Assembly: GCA_041389565.1 (NCBI GenBank)
Contig: JAWKRP010000004.1
Location: forward strand, 310,001 to 374,000
Length of the DNA stretch: 64,000 nucleotides
Direction of reading: 5' to 3'
DNA from: JACKEQ01 sp041389565
GTDB taxonomy: Bacteria > Myxococcota_A > UBA796 > GCA-2862545
The notes beneath the pieces were generated by a model, which had not been told where the DNA came from, did no database searches, and saw only the letters and a program-made list of their open reading frames with translations. Shown piece after piece: positions 1 through 10,291 of this stretch. Numbering within the stretch: position 1 is the stretch's first letter; every line of letters begins with the position of its first letter. A program made the translations under genes and the position numbers.

Positions 1-374
1 ATGTGCACCTGGGCGTGCGGTCGCCCGTCGAAGACCTCGAGGGGGTCGTCGATCACGAGACGTTCGTGCACTGGCAGCACACGGTTCCGCTGGTGTACGC
101 GAGCGACCCGGTGAAGCGGTACGTGGTCGACCTCGTGAACGCCATCCGGGCCGACTCCCGGGCGCTCTCGCCACCCTCCCCGCGCGCCACGCTCATGCTG
201 GTGCGAACCGCGCAGGCCCACGCGCTCTCGCTCGGGAACGACTACCTGTCGCCGTCCGACGTGCAGGCGGTCGCGGCCGACGTGCTCGCGCACCGCATGA
301 TCGTGAGCGGCGACGAGTCCGGCCGGGGCTTCGTCCAGGAGTGGCTCGACCGGGTGGCCGTGGTCGACGGCTGA
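1..374 (+). CDS. MoxR-family AAA+ ATPase, C-terminal fragment (5' end outside window)
   Basis: This is the last ~124 codons of a gene that begins before the window; the reading frame is open from base 3 with no plausible start. It matches the C-terminal helical lid of MoxR ATPases: a 'SPRATLMLVRTAQAHAL' helix, then 'GNDYLSPSDVQAVAADVLAHR', where the Arg of the 'SPRA' stretch is the usual sensor-2 region. MoxR proteins are ATP-driven chaperones for metal insertion or for VWA-domain partner proteins. The Walker motifs lie upstream and cannot be seen. The family call is from the lid alone; the partner genes are not visible. Confidence 0.8.
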   Translation, partial: VHLGVRSPVEDLEGVVDHETFVHWQHTVPLVYASDPVKRYVVDLVNAIRADSRALSPPSPRATLMLVRTAQAHALSLGNDYLSPSDVQAVAADVLAHRMIVSGDESGRGFVQEWLDRVAVVDG

Positions 375-376
375 CG

Positions 377-417
377 GGCCTCGGGACCCACGGACCGTCC
401 CTGCGGGCCCTCGGGAC
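377..417. repeat. Intergenic 30-bp repeat, single copy plus partial
   Basis: The minus strand reads AGTCCCGAGGGCCCGCAGGG followed by ACGGTCCGTGG and the beginning of a second GTCCCGAGG unit. The same 30-bp unit occurs in tandem at 21834-21914. Both copies sit in the short gap between the 3' ends of convergent genes. Units contain a GGGAC...GTCCC inverted repeat (5-bp arms), so a weak hairpin is possible. Confidence 0.75.
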
Positions 418-1097
418 TACTTCGCTCCGTCTTCGCCGAGCACCTCTTCCAGGATCTCGTCGGCGGTCTTCTCTTCGACGGGCTTGCGCTCGATCTCGAC
501 CTTCGGGATGGCCTCGGGGTCGAGCGGGCGCACCTCGACGCGCGGGCCCGACAGCACGCCGATCGTGATGACCGCGACGATGCCCATCACCGCAACGAGC
601 AGGAGCGCGCCGAGCCCGGCAGCGATGAGCCCGTACGGGATGTACTGCTTGGGCACCAGCACCTGGCGCCGACGTACCCGGGCCCCCACGCGCGGCGCTC
701 CACCGGGCGTCTCGGGCTCCCAGACGGCGACCACCACCTCGTCGTCGTCGTCGAAGTCCTCCTCCATGACCACCACGTCGTTGCGCCCGCCTCCATCGGC
801 CTCGAAGCGACCCCGGGTCTCGTTCACCACGAGGTCGGCGACCTCCGCGAGGTCCCACGCGCCCGTCGGCTCGTGGCGCTCGGTGGCGAAGCTCAGCCCG
901 AACACGGGGCCGTCCTCCCCGTCGAGGCCGAGCGACGCTTCGTCGGTGCCGTAGTCTTCCACGCCGCCCAGCGCGAGCTCGTCTGCGGCCTCCATCGCCA
1001 GGAGTCCGCCGATCAGATCGGACGGCTCGTCTTCGGGCGGAAGGTCGATCTCGGCGGAGTCGGAGGGGGCGGGGGAACGAGGCATCGGAAGCAGCAT
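417..1097 (-). CDS. Acidic protein with one transmembrane helix, function unknown
   Basis: Predicted 226 residues. The first ~155 residues are acidic and low in complexity (Asp/Glu runs such as 'EEDFDDDDEVVV'). A basic stretch (RVRRRQ) then precedes one strong membrane helix ('LIAAGLGALLLVAVMGIVAV'), and a short charged tail with repeated Glu/Lys follows. There is no signal peptide, so an N-in orientation with most of the protein cytoplasmic is likely. The start at 1097 is preferred because AGGG lies 9 bases upstream; a second Met four codons in (1085) is an alternative, and longer forms run into the divergent promoter of the next gene. I do not recognise a family. It is convergent with the MoxR fragment and divergent from the surface protein. 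Confidence 0.65.
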   Translation of the reverse strand: MLLPMPRSPAPSDSAEIDLPPEDEPSDLIGGLLAMEAADELALGGVEDYGTDEASLGLDGEDGPVFGLSFATERHEPTGAWDLAEVADLVVNETRGRFEADGGGRNDVVVMEEDFDDDDEVVVAVWEPETPGGAPRVGARVRRRQVLVPKQYIPYGLIAAGLGALLLVAVMGIVAVITIGVLSGPRVEVRPLDPEAIPKVEIERKPVEEKTADEILEEVLGEDGAK

Positions 1098-1139
1098 CGC
1101 ATCCCTGGAATCGCGCGTCCACATGGAGCGTGACACACA

Positions 1140-1168
1140 TTGACAGTCCGTGGTCAACGTTGTATCCG
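1140..1168 (+). promoter_or_regulatory. Candidate sigma70-type promoter for the giant surface protein
   Basis: A perfect TTGACA at 1140-1145 is followed 17 bases later by TATCCG (3 of 6 to consensus) in the divergent gap. The predicted transcript would start ~20 bases before the ATG at 1195, which carries a GGAG ribosome-binding site at -10. The -10 element is weak. Confidence 0.4.
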
Positions 1169-1194
1169 GGTGAGTCGTTCGATCCGGAGTTCCA

Positions 1195-4100
1195 ATGTCC
1201 CCTCGTCCCCTCGTCGCGCTCGCCCTCCTGGCCAGCACTCCCGCCATGGCCTGGATGGGCCCCTCCACCGACGGCTTCTACCGGTGGTCCACCTCCAGCC
1301 AGACCGCTGACTTCGACGACCCCGCCGTCGTGTTCACCAGCCTCGCCGACCTCCAGGCGGGCGGCGGCGGCGTGCAGCTCGCGAACTCCGACGACTCCGT
1401 GGCGACGTTCTCGCTCTTCGGCTCCGCGCAGTTCAACTACTACGGAACGAACGTCACCGAGATCCAGGTCTGTTCGAACGGCGTGATCAGCTTCGACAGC
1501 GCTCCCCTGGACTGCGTCGGCGCCTTCCGTCCCGACCTCCTCGGCACGGCCGGTGGCGACGGCGACGCGCTGTTCGCTCCCTTCTGGGCCGACCTGAACC
1601 CCGGTGTGGGCGGTGAGATCTGGGTGTTCAGCAACTCGATCGCCACCACCATCCACTGGGAGAACGTGCCCCAGTTCACGTTCGGCTCGCCCACCGGCGG
1701 GAACACGTTCCAGGTCACGCTGTACCACAACAACTCGCTCACGCCGGGCGACATCGTCGTCTCCTACCAGAACGTGGAAGACCTCAACGACTGGAACCAG
1801 CAGGGCCTCGGCACGATCGTCGGCCTCGAGGACTTCACGGGCACCGAGTACCTCGAGACGTTCCGCCACCAGCGCTCCAGCCTCCTGTCGAACACCACGC
1901 TGCGCTTCGCGCGCTGCCTCCCGGGCGTCGACGACGACGGTGACGGCATCGACTCCTGCTTCGACTGCGACGATCGCCCCGTGGTCGGCCTCGCGCTCGG
2001 TCTGCCCGACCAGGTCGGAAACGCCGACGGCGACGCCGATGGCTCTGGCGACCCCCTCCGCGAGCTCGCCACCTGCTTCGACACCGTGGCCCAGGGCTAC
2101 GTCGAGGACATCGGCGACTGCGACGACTACGACCCCGCCACGTACACCGGCGCGCCCGAGGTCCCGGCCGACGGCATCGACCAGGACTGCGACATCTTCG
2201 ACTCCTGCTACCAGGACCTCGACGGTGACGGCATCGGCTCCATGGTCGTCATCCCCGGCACCACGCTGAACTGCAGCGCCATGGGCGAGAGCAACTTCAA
2301 CGACGACTGCGACGACTCCAACCCCGACGAGTTCCCCGGCAACCTCGTGGTGGTCGACGACGGCAACGACAACGACTGCTCCACGGCGGGCGGCATCGGC
2401 GACGAGTGCTACGAAGACCTCGACGGCGACGGCGTGGGCACGTCCAACGTCATCGAGTCGACCACGAACGCCGTCTGTACCGACGCGGGCGAGTCCAGCG
2501 CGTCGAACGACTGCGACGACTCCAACCCCGACGAGTTCCCCGGCAACACGAACATCGTCGTGCTCGACGGCCACGACAACGACTGCTCCGACGCCGCGGG
2601 CATCGGCGACGAGTGCTACAGCGACGGCGACGGCGACGGCGTGGGCAGCTCCACGATCATCGACTCCGCGAACGGCACCTGCGACCTCGTCGACGGCGAG
2701 TCGGGCACCGGCAACGACTGCGACGACACCAACGCCAACGAGTTCCCCGGCAACACGAACATCGTCGTGCTCGACGGCCACGACAACGACTGTTCGAGCG
2801 CCACGGGCACCGGCGACGAGTGCTACCAGGACCTCGACGGCGACGACTTCGGCTCGATGGTCATCATCGACTCGGCCAACCTGAACTGCAACCAGAACGG
2901 CGAGTCCGACGTCAGCACCGACTGCCTCGACGACGACGGCGCGGATGCCACCGCGGTCTTCACGTTCCCCGGCTCCGCCGAGAACGACAGCGCGTCCGAC
3001 TGCATGACCGACGTCGACGGCGACGGGTTCGGCGACAGCATCCCGAGCGGTGGCGTCACGGCCGGCACCGACTGCGACGACGACGACGCCATCAACTTCC
3101 CGGGCAACCCCGAGGTCTGCGACGGCCAGGACAACGACTGCGACCTCACGCCCGACAACGGCCTCACGTTCGTCGACTACTGGATCGACGGCGACGGCGA
3201 CGGCGAAGGCGGTGCGAACGGGGGCGCCGCGCCGACGGTCACGGGCTCCACCATCACGGCCACGAACGACTACCCGGACAGCGGCGCGAGCCCCGACAAC
3301 AACTTCCTGTTCACGGCCCCCGCCGATGGCACGTACTTCTTCGACCTGTACGGGAGCGACTACGACACCCGCATCGCCGGATTCCTCACCGACGACTGCG
3401 AGCTGGGCTTCCCCGAGATCCAGAACGACGACGCCCTCGGCGTCGCTTCCGCGATGTCCGTGGAGATGCTCGCAGGGCAGCAGATGATCGTGAGCGTCGG
3501 CGGATTCGGCGGATCCGTCGGCAACTACGTGTTCACGACCGGAACGACCGACCCGGGCGGCAACCCGACGGTCTTCGACGCCACCGTATTCTCCATCGTC
3601 GACCTCTCGGCCTGCCCCTTCCTCGACGGAACCGTCGGGCTCACGGGCAACACGCCGGATGCCACGACCTGCGACGGCGCGCCCGTCGACGGCAATACGT
3701 ACGTCACGAACGGCAACGACTGCGAAGACGACAACGCCGACAACTACTCGACCAACACGGAGACCTGTGACGGAGCCGACCAGGACTGCGATCTCGGGCC
3801 GTTCCAGCTCGGCACCGCCGACAACGGCATCCCGACGGTCGACTACTACGACGACGCCGACGGCGACGGCGACGGCGACCCCACCGACCTCGTGGCCACG
3901 GTCTGTGTCGACCTCCGCCCCGGCAACACCAGCGTCGAGAACACCGACTGCAACGACGGCGACCCCAACAACTGGTTCTTCAGCGAGACCCAGGGCGCGG
4001 CCGCCGAGGTCTGTGACTTCGCCGACAACGACTGCGACACGGTCGCCGACAACGGCCTGGCCACGCAGACCTACTACGACGACACCGACGGCGACGGCTT

Positions 4101-6915
4101 CGGCGACGCCACGATGCCGAACGACCAGTGCATGGTCGGCAACGGCTACGTCGACGACGCCACCGACTGCGATCCGAGCGACGCGGGCATCAACCCCGGC
4201 GCCACCGAGATCCCCGACAACGACATCGACGAGAACTGCGACACCCTCGACGCCGTGCTCGGCATCGCCGACCTCGCGGCCGGCGACCTCGTGATCACCG
4301 AGATCACGCAGGACCCGGCGTCCGTGAACGACGGCGACGGCGAGTGGTTCGAGGTCTACGTGAACACGCTCGAGAGCGTGGACCTCACGGGCCTCCAGCT
4401 GTGGGACCAGGGCGGCGTGGTGCACACCATCGGCGCGAACGGCCCGGTCGGTCTGCCCGGCGAGTACCTCGTGTTCTCGCTCAACGGCGACCCGAACACC
4501 AACGGCCTCGGCTTCGTGCCCGACTACGTGTACCCGTCGGCCTACAACCTCTCGAACAGCAGCGACGTCATCATCCTGCGCTCGGGCCCCGGCGCTGCCG
4601 GCCTGATCGACAGCGTCGCCTGGGACAACGGGGTCACCTTCCCCGACCCCGCGGGCGCGTCCATGTCGCTGTACCCCGACGAGCTCGACTACACGCTCAA
4701 CAGCGACGATGCGGCCCAGAACGACAACGGCACGCACTGGGTCGAGGCCCCGTCCTTCGCCACGTACGGCGGCGGTGACTTCGGTACGCCGGGCGCCGCG
4801 AACCCCGCCGACGACGACCGCGACGGCTTCTTCGCGGTGGCCGATGGCGGCACCGACTGCGACGACACCGACCCCGCCGTGAACCCCGGCGCGGCCGAGA
4901 TCAGCTGCAACAGCATCGACGACGACTGCAACGCGGCCACGCTCGACGAGGTCGACGCCGACAACGACGGTACGGGCGCCTGCACCGACTGTGACGACAA
5001 CGATCCGGCGAACGAGCCCGGGGGCACCGAGGTGTGCGACGGCGCCGACAACAACTGCGACGGCAATGCCGACGAGGGCCTCGACTTCCGCGACTACTTC
5101 ACGGACGGCGACAGCGACACGTACGGCACCGGCACGGCGATCAACGCCTGTCTCCAGCCGGCTGGCACCGCGCAGCGCGACGGCGACTGCGACGACGCCA
5201 ACTCGGGCATCAACCCCGGCGTGGCCGAGGTCCCGTACAACGGCATCGACGAGGACTGTGACGCCCTCACGCCCGACGACGACCTCGACGGCGACACCTA
5301 CGCGCTGATCCAGGACTGCGACGACACCAATGCCGCCGTGAACCCCGGCGCCACCGAGGTGCCGTACAACGGCGTCGACGACGACTGCGACGCCCTCACC
5401 CTCGAAGACGACCTCGACGGCGACGGCTTCAACGACGAGAGCACCGGCGGCGGCGACTGCAACGACAACGACTCGGGCATCAACCCGGGGGCGACCGACG
5501 ACACGGTCGACGGCGTCGACCAGAACTGCGACGGCGTCGATGGCATCGGCGGCAACGACACCGGCATCACCGACACCGGCGCTCCGGTCTGCCCGGCGCC
5601 CGACCTCGACATCGGCATGGCCACGGGCGCTTCCGTCGCTTCGGCCGACACGTGTGGCGCGGGCGACGACTTCACGCAGGTGTGCGGCAACGGCGGCAGC
5701 GTGCTCGGCTCGGAAGACTACGCGGTCCTGTGGACGGCCCCGACGAGCGGCACCTACGTGTTCGACACCGTCGGCTCCGACTACGACACCACGCTGCAGT
5801 TCCGCACCCCGTGCGACGACAACGCGGCGGGCGTCTGCAACGACGACAACGCGAACCTCGGCAACGGCCTGTCGCAGATCACGTACACCGCCACCGCGGG
5901 CGAGCAGATCGTCGTGGTCCTCGAGGGCTACCAGGACGCCTGCGGCAACGCCGTGCTGAACATCACGGCGCCCGTGGTGCTCGACACGAACGACACCGGC
6001 TTCACCGGTCCGGTCTGCCCGTCGGGCTCCGATCTGGGCATGGCGGTCGGCGATGCCGTCGCCACCGGCACGAACGTCGGTGCGGCGAACGACTTCACCG
6101 GCTCCTGCAGCTTCGGCGGCAACACCGTCGGCACCGAGGTCACCTACACGTGGACGGCCCCGAACACCGGGTGCTTCACGTTCGACACCGAGGCCAGCGA
6201 CTACGACACCACGCTGTACCTCCTCGACAGCTGCACGGGCGGCAACGAGCTCGCGTGCAGCGAAGACGAGGGTGCGGGGCTCAGCTCCATCATCAGCGAC
6301 TTCCAGGCGGTCGCGGGCACCGAGTACGTCATCGTGGTCGACGCCTACAGCACGAGCACGGGCAACTACGTGCTCGACATCAACAGCTGTGACCCGCCCG
6401 TCGACACCGGGGCCGACACCGGCTTCGCCGACACCGACACGGATACCGACACCGACACGGATACCGACACCGACACCGACACCGACACGGATGCCGATGC
6501 CGACGCCGACACCGATGCCGACACCGGTGACACCGCGGCCGACACCGACACCGACACCGATGCCGACTCCGACACGGATGCCGATGCGGACACCGACTCC
6601 GATGCCGATGCCGACGCCGACGCCGACACGGATGCCGACGCCGACACCGACGCCGACACGGATGCCGACACCGACACCGACCCCGTCGAGACCGACGCGG
6701 ACGGCGACGGCTTCGCGGCCGGCGTCGACTGCGACGACAACGACCCCCTCGTGAACCCCGACGCGGACGAGGACAAAAAGGACGGCATCGACAACAACTG
6801 CAACGGCGAGATCGACGAGGGCAAGGGCTGCAACTGCTCCACGTCCTCCGCGCCGACGAGCGGGCTCTTCCTGCTCGGCCTCGCGGGCCTGATGCTCCGC
6901 CGCCGCTCCCGCTGA
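1195..6915 (+). CDS. Giant secreted surface protein with metal-binding-motif repeats and MYXO-CTERM-like tail
   Basis: Predicted 1906 residues with a Sec signal peptide ('LVALALLASTPAMAW'). The N-terminal ~240 residues form a beta-rich domain. Many copies of the putative metal-binding motif follow (pattern DCDD-x-P-x-PG-x-E-x-CDG-x-DNDC), spread over residues ~240-1460, typically with DxDGDG calcium-type loops between them. Embedded domains are a PPC-like module (~690-785), a lamin-tail-like domain (~1025-1180, 'LVITEITQDP') and two further PPC-like modules (~1464-1590 and ~1602-1735, each with 'YDTT'). An Asp/Thr/Ala repeat spacer (~1740-1832) leads to one last metal-binding motif. The C-terminus has Cys-Asn-Cys, a hydrophobic helix and RRRSR, the layout of MYXO-CTERM surface-sorting tails. 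The likely role is a Ca2+-binding structural or adhesive cell-surface protein. The ATG has GGAG six bases upstream. Confidence 0.88.
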   Translation: MSPRPLVALALLASTPAMAWMGPSTDGFYRWSTSSQTADFDDPAVVFTSLADLQAGGGGVQLANSDDSVATFSLFGSAQFNYYGTNVTEIQVCSNGVISFDSAPLDCVGAFRPDLLGTAGGDGDALFAPFWADLNPGVGGEIWVFSNSIATTIHWENVPQFTFGSPTGGNTFQVTLYHNNSLTPGDIVVSYQNVEDLNDWNQQGLGTIVGLEDFTGTEYLETFRHQRSSLLSNTTLRFARCLPGVDDDGDGIDSCFDCDDRPVVGLALGLPDQVGNADGDADGSGDPLRELATCFDTVAQGYVEDIGDCDDYDPATYTGAPEVPADGIDQDCDIFDSCYQDLDGDGIGSMVVIPGTTLNCSAMGESNFNDDCDDSNPDEFPGNLVVVDDGNDNDCSTAGGIGDECYEDLDGDGVGTSNVIESTTNAVCTDAGESSASNDCDDSNPDEFPGNTNIVVLDGHDNDCSDAAGIGDECYSDGDGDGVGSSTIIDSANGTCDLVDGESGTGNDCDDTNANEFPGNTNIVVLDGHDNDCSSATGTGDECYQDLDGDDFGSMVIIDSANLNCNQNGESDVSTDCLDDDGADATAVFTFPGSAENDSASDCMTDVDGDGFGDSIPSGGVTAGTDCDDDDAINFPGNPEVCDGQDNDCDLTPDNGLTFVDYWIDGDGDGEGGANGGAAPTVTGSTITATNDYPDSGASPDNNFLFTAPADGTYFFDLYGSDYDTRIAGFLTDDCELGFPEIQNDDALGVASAMSVEMLAGQQMIVSVGGFGGSVGNYVFTTGTTDPGGNPTVFDATVFSIVDLSACPFLDGTVGLTGNTPDATTCDGAPVDGNTYVTNGNDCEDDNADNYSTNTETCDGADQDCDLGPFQLGTADNGIPTVDYYDDADGDGDGDPTDLVATVCVDLRPGNTSVENTDCNDGDPNNWFFSETQGAAAEVCDFADNDCDTVADNGLATQTYYDDTDGDGFGDATMPNDQCMVGNGYVDDATDCDPSDAGINPGATEIPDNDIDENCDTLDAVLGIADLAAGDLVITEITQDPASVNDGDGEWFEVYVNTLESVDLTGLQLWDQGGVVHTIGANGPVGLPGEYLVFSLNGDPNTNGLGFVPDYVYPSAYNLSNSSDVIILRSGPGAAGLIDSVAWDNGVTFPDPAGASMSLYPDELDYTLNSDDAAQNDNGTHWVEAPSFATYGGGDFGTPGAANPADDDRDGFFAVADGGTDCDDTDPAVNPGAAEISCNSIDDDCNAATLDEVDADNDGTGACTDCDDNDPANEPGGTEVCDGADNNCDGNADEGLDFRDYFTDGDSDTYGTGTAINACLQPAGTAQRDGDCDDANSGINPGVAEVPYNGIDEDCDALTPDDDLDGDTYALIQDCDDTNAAVNPGATEVPYNGVDDDCDALTLEDDLDGDGFNDESTGGGDCNDNDSGINPGATDDTVDGVDQNCDGVDGIGGNDTGITDTGAPVCPAPDLDIGMATGASVASADTCGAGDDFTQVCGNGGSVLGSEDYAVLWTAPTSGTYVFDTVGSDYDTTLQFRTPCDDNAAGVCNDDNANLGNGLSQITYTATAGEQIVVVLEGYQDACGNAVLNITAPVVLDTNDTGFTGPVCPSGSDLGMAVGDAVATGTNVGAANDFTGSCSFGGNTVGTEVTYTWTAPNTGCFTFDTEASDYDTTLYLLDSCTGGNELACSEDEGAGLSSIISDFQAVAGTEYVIVVDAYSTSTGNYVLDINSCDPPVDTGADTGFADTDTDTDTDTDTDTDTDTDTDADADADTDADTGDTAADTDTDTDADSDTDADADTDSDADADADADTDADADTDADTDADTDTDPVETDADGDGFAAGVDCDDNDPLVNPDADEDKKDGIDNNCNGEIDEGKGCNCSTSSAPTSGLFLLGLAGLMLRRRSR
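6415..6690 (+). repeat. GAC-ACC/GAT-GCC hexamer repeat coding an Asp-Thr/Asp-Ala spacer
   Basis: About 275 bases of alternating Asp and Thr/Ala/Ser codons inside the surface-protein gene, in frame throughout. It encodes a flexible, highly acidic stalk just before the last metal-binding motif and the membrane tail. Short-period repeats of this sort can change length by slippage without breaking the frame. A related Asp-rich stretch occurs in the small lipoprotein at 9126-9353. Confidence 0.9.
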
Positions 6916-6957
6916 TCCTGGTTCCGCGGCCCCCAGGGGTCGCGGGCGCTGGAGACG

Positions 6958-6981
6958 AAGGCCACCTCTCGGGGTGGCCTT
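6958..6981 (+). terminator. Hairpin after the surface-protein gene
   Basis: A perfect 9-bp stem AAGGCCACC / GGTGGCCTT with a 6-base loop TCTCGG lies 43 bases after the stop codon. It is followed by CTCTGC rather than a T-run, so it is a typical high-G+C terminator-type hairpin without a strong U tract. Confidence 0.6.
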
Positions 6982-7136
6982 CTCTGCTCAGGGGGTTTGC
7001 AGCGGGGTCCGCCGCGCTACTGGAAGTGAGATTCCGGGGGCTCTGTCCCCAGCACGACCGGAGGCGAGTGACCGTGGTGATCCTCTGCGCTGGCGTGTGG
7101 GCCCAACAACCGGCCTCGCTCGAAGGGAGCAGCACG

Positions 7137-7832
7137 ATGTCCGACGGACAGGACCTCGTCGCGTGGTTCCACCGGATGCCGGTCCATCTCGAGTATGCCC
7201 CGCCCCACTCCGCGACCTGGGAGAGCACGACTCTGGCGACGTTCGGCGAGAAGCTGATGGATCACACGGATACCCTCTCCTGGACCCTGGCCGGGACGCA
7301 GAACGACCCCTCCTCGCGACGCGAGACGCTCGCGAGCTTCGTCGAGCAGGTGAACCGGCTCCCTTCGGGGGTGTTCACGGAGCCGGGGTCGACCGTGTAC
7401 GCCGCGCGCGAGGTGAAGGCCGGGTCGGACTGCAAGGAGTCGTGCTTCCAATGGGAGATCTATCCGGTCACCTACCACCGCCGACCCTACGTGTCGCCGA
7501 TGGACACACCACTGAGCCTCGTCTCCGGCACGGTGTCGTGGACGGATACCCTGACGGCATTCCGCCAGGATGTCGGGTGGATGACCTACGACGGTCCTCC
7601 CGCCCTGCGCAGTGTGGACTTCGGGCCCGGAGAGCCCGTGACCCTGCGCGAGTTCCTGAACCGGTCCTGCGACCGCAAGTGCGTGTGGACCTTCCGGACC
7701 GGGCGGGTCGCGTCCGCGGACGGCGCAGCCCACCTGATCGTCCGCAGCTGGTCCGGGATCGACCGGCACGGCGCCACGCTCGCCGCGGAGAGCCAGGCGC
7801 GCACCGGCCACACGCTCGTGCGGCCCGACTGA
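7137..7832 (+). CDS. Hypothetical protein with paired cysteines
   Basis: Predicted 231 residues from the ATG at 7137, chosen because AAGGGAG lies 7 bases upstream; an upstream start at 7026 would add a poorly composed N-terminus. It has no signal peptide or membrane helix. Two Cys pairs are visible (CKESC near residue 102, CDRKC near residue 178), which could bind a metal or form disulfides. The rest looks like a mixed alpha/beta globular protein with several Trp residues. I do not recognise a family. It is transcribed alone and is convergent with the phosphofructokinase gene (9-base gap). Confidence 0.6.
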   Translation: MSDGQDLVAWFHRMPVHLEYAPPHSATWESTTLATFGEKLMDHTDTLSWTLAGTQNDPSSRRETLASFVEQVNRLPSGVFTEPGSTVYAAREVKAGSDCKESCFQWEIYPVTYHRRPYVSPMDTPLSLVSGTVSWTDTLTAFRQDVGWMTYDGPPALRSVDFGPGEPVTLREFLNRSCDRKCVWTFRTGRVASADGAAHLIVRSWSGIDRHGATLAAESQARTGHTLVRPD

Positions 7833-7841
7833 CGCGAGGCC

Positions 7842-9113
<1,272 letters not shown>

Positions 9114-9125
9114 GGAGACCTCGGG

Positions 9126-9353
9126 TCAGGATCCCGAGTCGCCTACACCGCCGGAGTCGCCCGGTCCACCGGAATCGGCGTCGGTATCGGCATCGCTGTC
9201 GGCATCCGCATCGGCGTCGCTGTCGGAGTCCGCGTCTGCGTCGGCATCCGCGTCGGTCTCGGACGGAACGGGCGGATCCGTGTCGTCGAAGTACCGCGAG
9301 CAGCCCGCGAGCGCGAGCCACGTCAGGAGCCCGAGTTCGGCGGGTCGCAGCAT
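9126..9353 (-). CDS. Small Asp-rich lipoprotein
   Basis: 75 residues. The first 18 form a lipoprotein signal ('LLTWLALAGC', Cys18 as the lipidated residue). The mature part is almost only Asp alternating with Ala, Ser and Thr, ending in 'GDSGGVGDSGS'. This composition matches the stalk of the surface protein at 1195-6915. It lies between rnz and the phosphofructokinase gene on the same strand (8-base gap to rnz). A Ca2+-binding or simple acidic surface role is a guess; no domain is recognisable. Confidence 0.65.
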   Translation of the reverse strand: MLRPAELGLLTWLALAGCSRYFDDTDPPVPSETDADADADADSDSDADADADSDADTDADSGGPGDSGGVGDSGS

Positions 9354-9361
9354 GGGCAGGA

Positions 9362-10291
9362 CTATACCGGCGGTTCGGGCCGGTCGCGCTTCGGGAGCTC
9401 GATGTGCATCCCGTCCTTCGCCGCGACCACGTCCGGGAACACCGCAGCCGCCTCGTCCAGGAAGGGCTCCGCGCGCGGGTACCGCTGGCTGAAGTGCGTC
9501 AGCACGAGCTTTCTCACGCCCGCATCGCGCGCGAGCTCGGCGGCCTGCCGCGCGGTCATGTGGTGGTGATCGTGGGCCTCGCGGGCGTGCTCGTTCAGGT
9601 ACGTCGACTCGCACACCAGCAGGTCGGCGCCCCGCGCCAGCTCCAGGGCGCCCGCACACGGCCGCGTGTCCATCACGAAGGCCATGGACTGGCCCCGCTT
9701 CACCTCGCTCACCTCGTCGAGGTGCACGGTCACCCCGTCGACCTCGACCGACCCCGCGCGCGTGAGCTCGCCGATGGCGCGACCCTTCACCCCCTTCGCC
9801 GCCAGCAGCTCGGGCAACATGCGGCGACCCGACGGCTCCGACACCCGGTAGCCGTACGTCGGCACCCCGTGATCGAGGGCCCGCGCCTCGAGCTGGATGC
9901 CGTCGTCTTCGGCCAGCAGGCCCTCCTCCGTGATCGGGAGCGGCACGAGCCGCGCGCGGTCGCGGAAGATCGACGCGTGGCGCAGGCGGTCGTAGTACTT
10001 GCGGCCCGAGGCCGGGAAGTGCACGGGCACGTCGTGGGGCACGCCGTCCAGGCTGATGCGTTGCGTCACCCCGGCCAGGCCCAGGCAGTGGTCGCCGTGG
10101 AAGTGCGTGACGCAGATGCGCGTGATGGCCGTCGCGCTGACGTTCGCGTAGATCATCTGCCGCTGCGTGCCCTCGCCCGGGTCGAACAGGATCCCGTGAC
10201 GGTCCCACCGCAGCAGGTACCCGTTGTGGTTGCGGTAGCGCGTCGGCACCTGGCTGGCCGTACCGAGCGCCACCACCTCGCGCACACTCAT
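9362..10291 (-). CDS. rnz: Ribonuclease Z-type metallo-beta-lactamase-fold nuclease
   Basis: 309 residues. Ribonuclease Z removes the 3' trailer of tRNA precursors, using two zinc ions. The N-terminus shows 'LGTASQVPTRYRNHNGYLL' and the zinc motif HFHGDH (63-68). Further on there are 'HGVPTYGYRV', 'MDTR', a His-rich 'HDHHHM' loop and the late 'LTHFSQRY', all typical of this family. Its ATG overlaps the stop of the TPR-CHAT gene by four bases (ATGA at 10288-10291), so it is probably translated by coupling from that operon. A related hydrolase of the same fold (arylsulfatase-like) is possible but less likely, given the conserved tail. Confidence 0.88.
   Translation of the reverse strand: MSVREVVALGTASQVPTRYRNHNGYLLRWDRHGILFDPGEGTQRQMIYANVSATAITRICVTHFHGDHCLGLAGVTQRISLDGVPHDVPVHFPASGRKYYDRLRHASIFRDRARLVPLPITEEGLLAEDDGIQLEARALDHGVPTYGYRVSEPSGRRMLPELLAAKGVKGRAIGELTRAGSVEVDGVTVHLDEVSEVKRGQSMAFVMDTRPCAGALELARGADLLVCESTYLNEHAREAHDHHHMTARQAAELARDAGVRKLVLTHFSQRYPRAEPFLDEAAAVFPDVVAAKDGMHIELPKRDRPEPPV

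Noticed and set aside
193..4737. A 1514-codon open frame on the minus strand
   Set aside because: It runs through the surface-protein gene in the opposite frame. High G+C at third positions removes stops antisense; the product is low-complexity Val/Gly/Arg without any domain.
6415..6690. Repeat array or CRISPR
   Set aside because: It is an in-frame Asp-Thr/Ala coding repeat of the surface protein.
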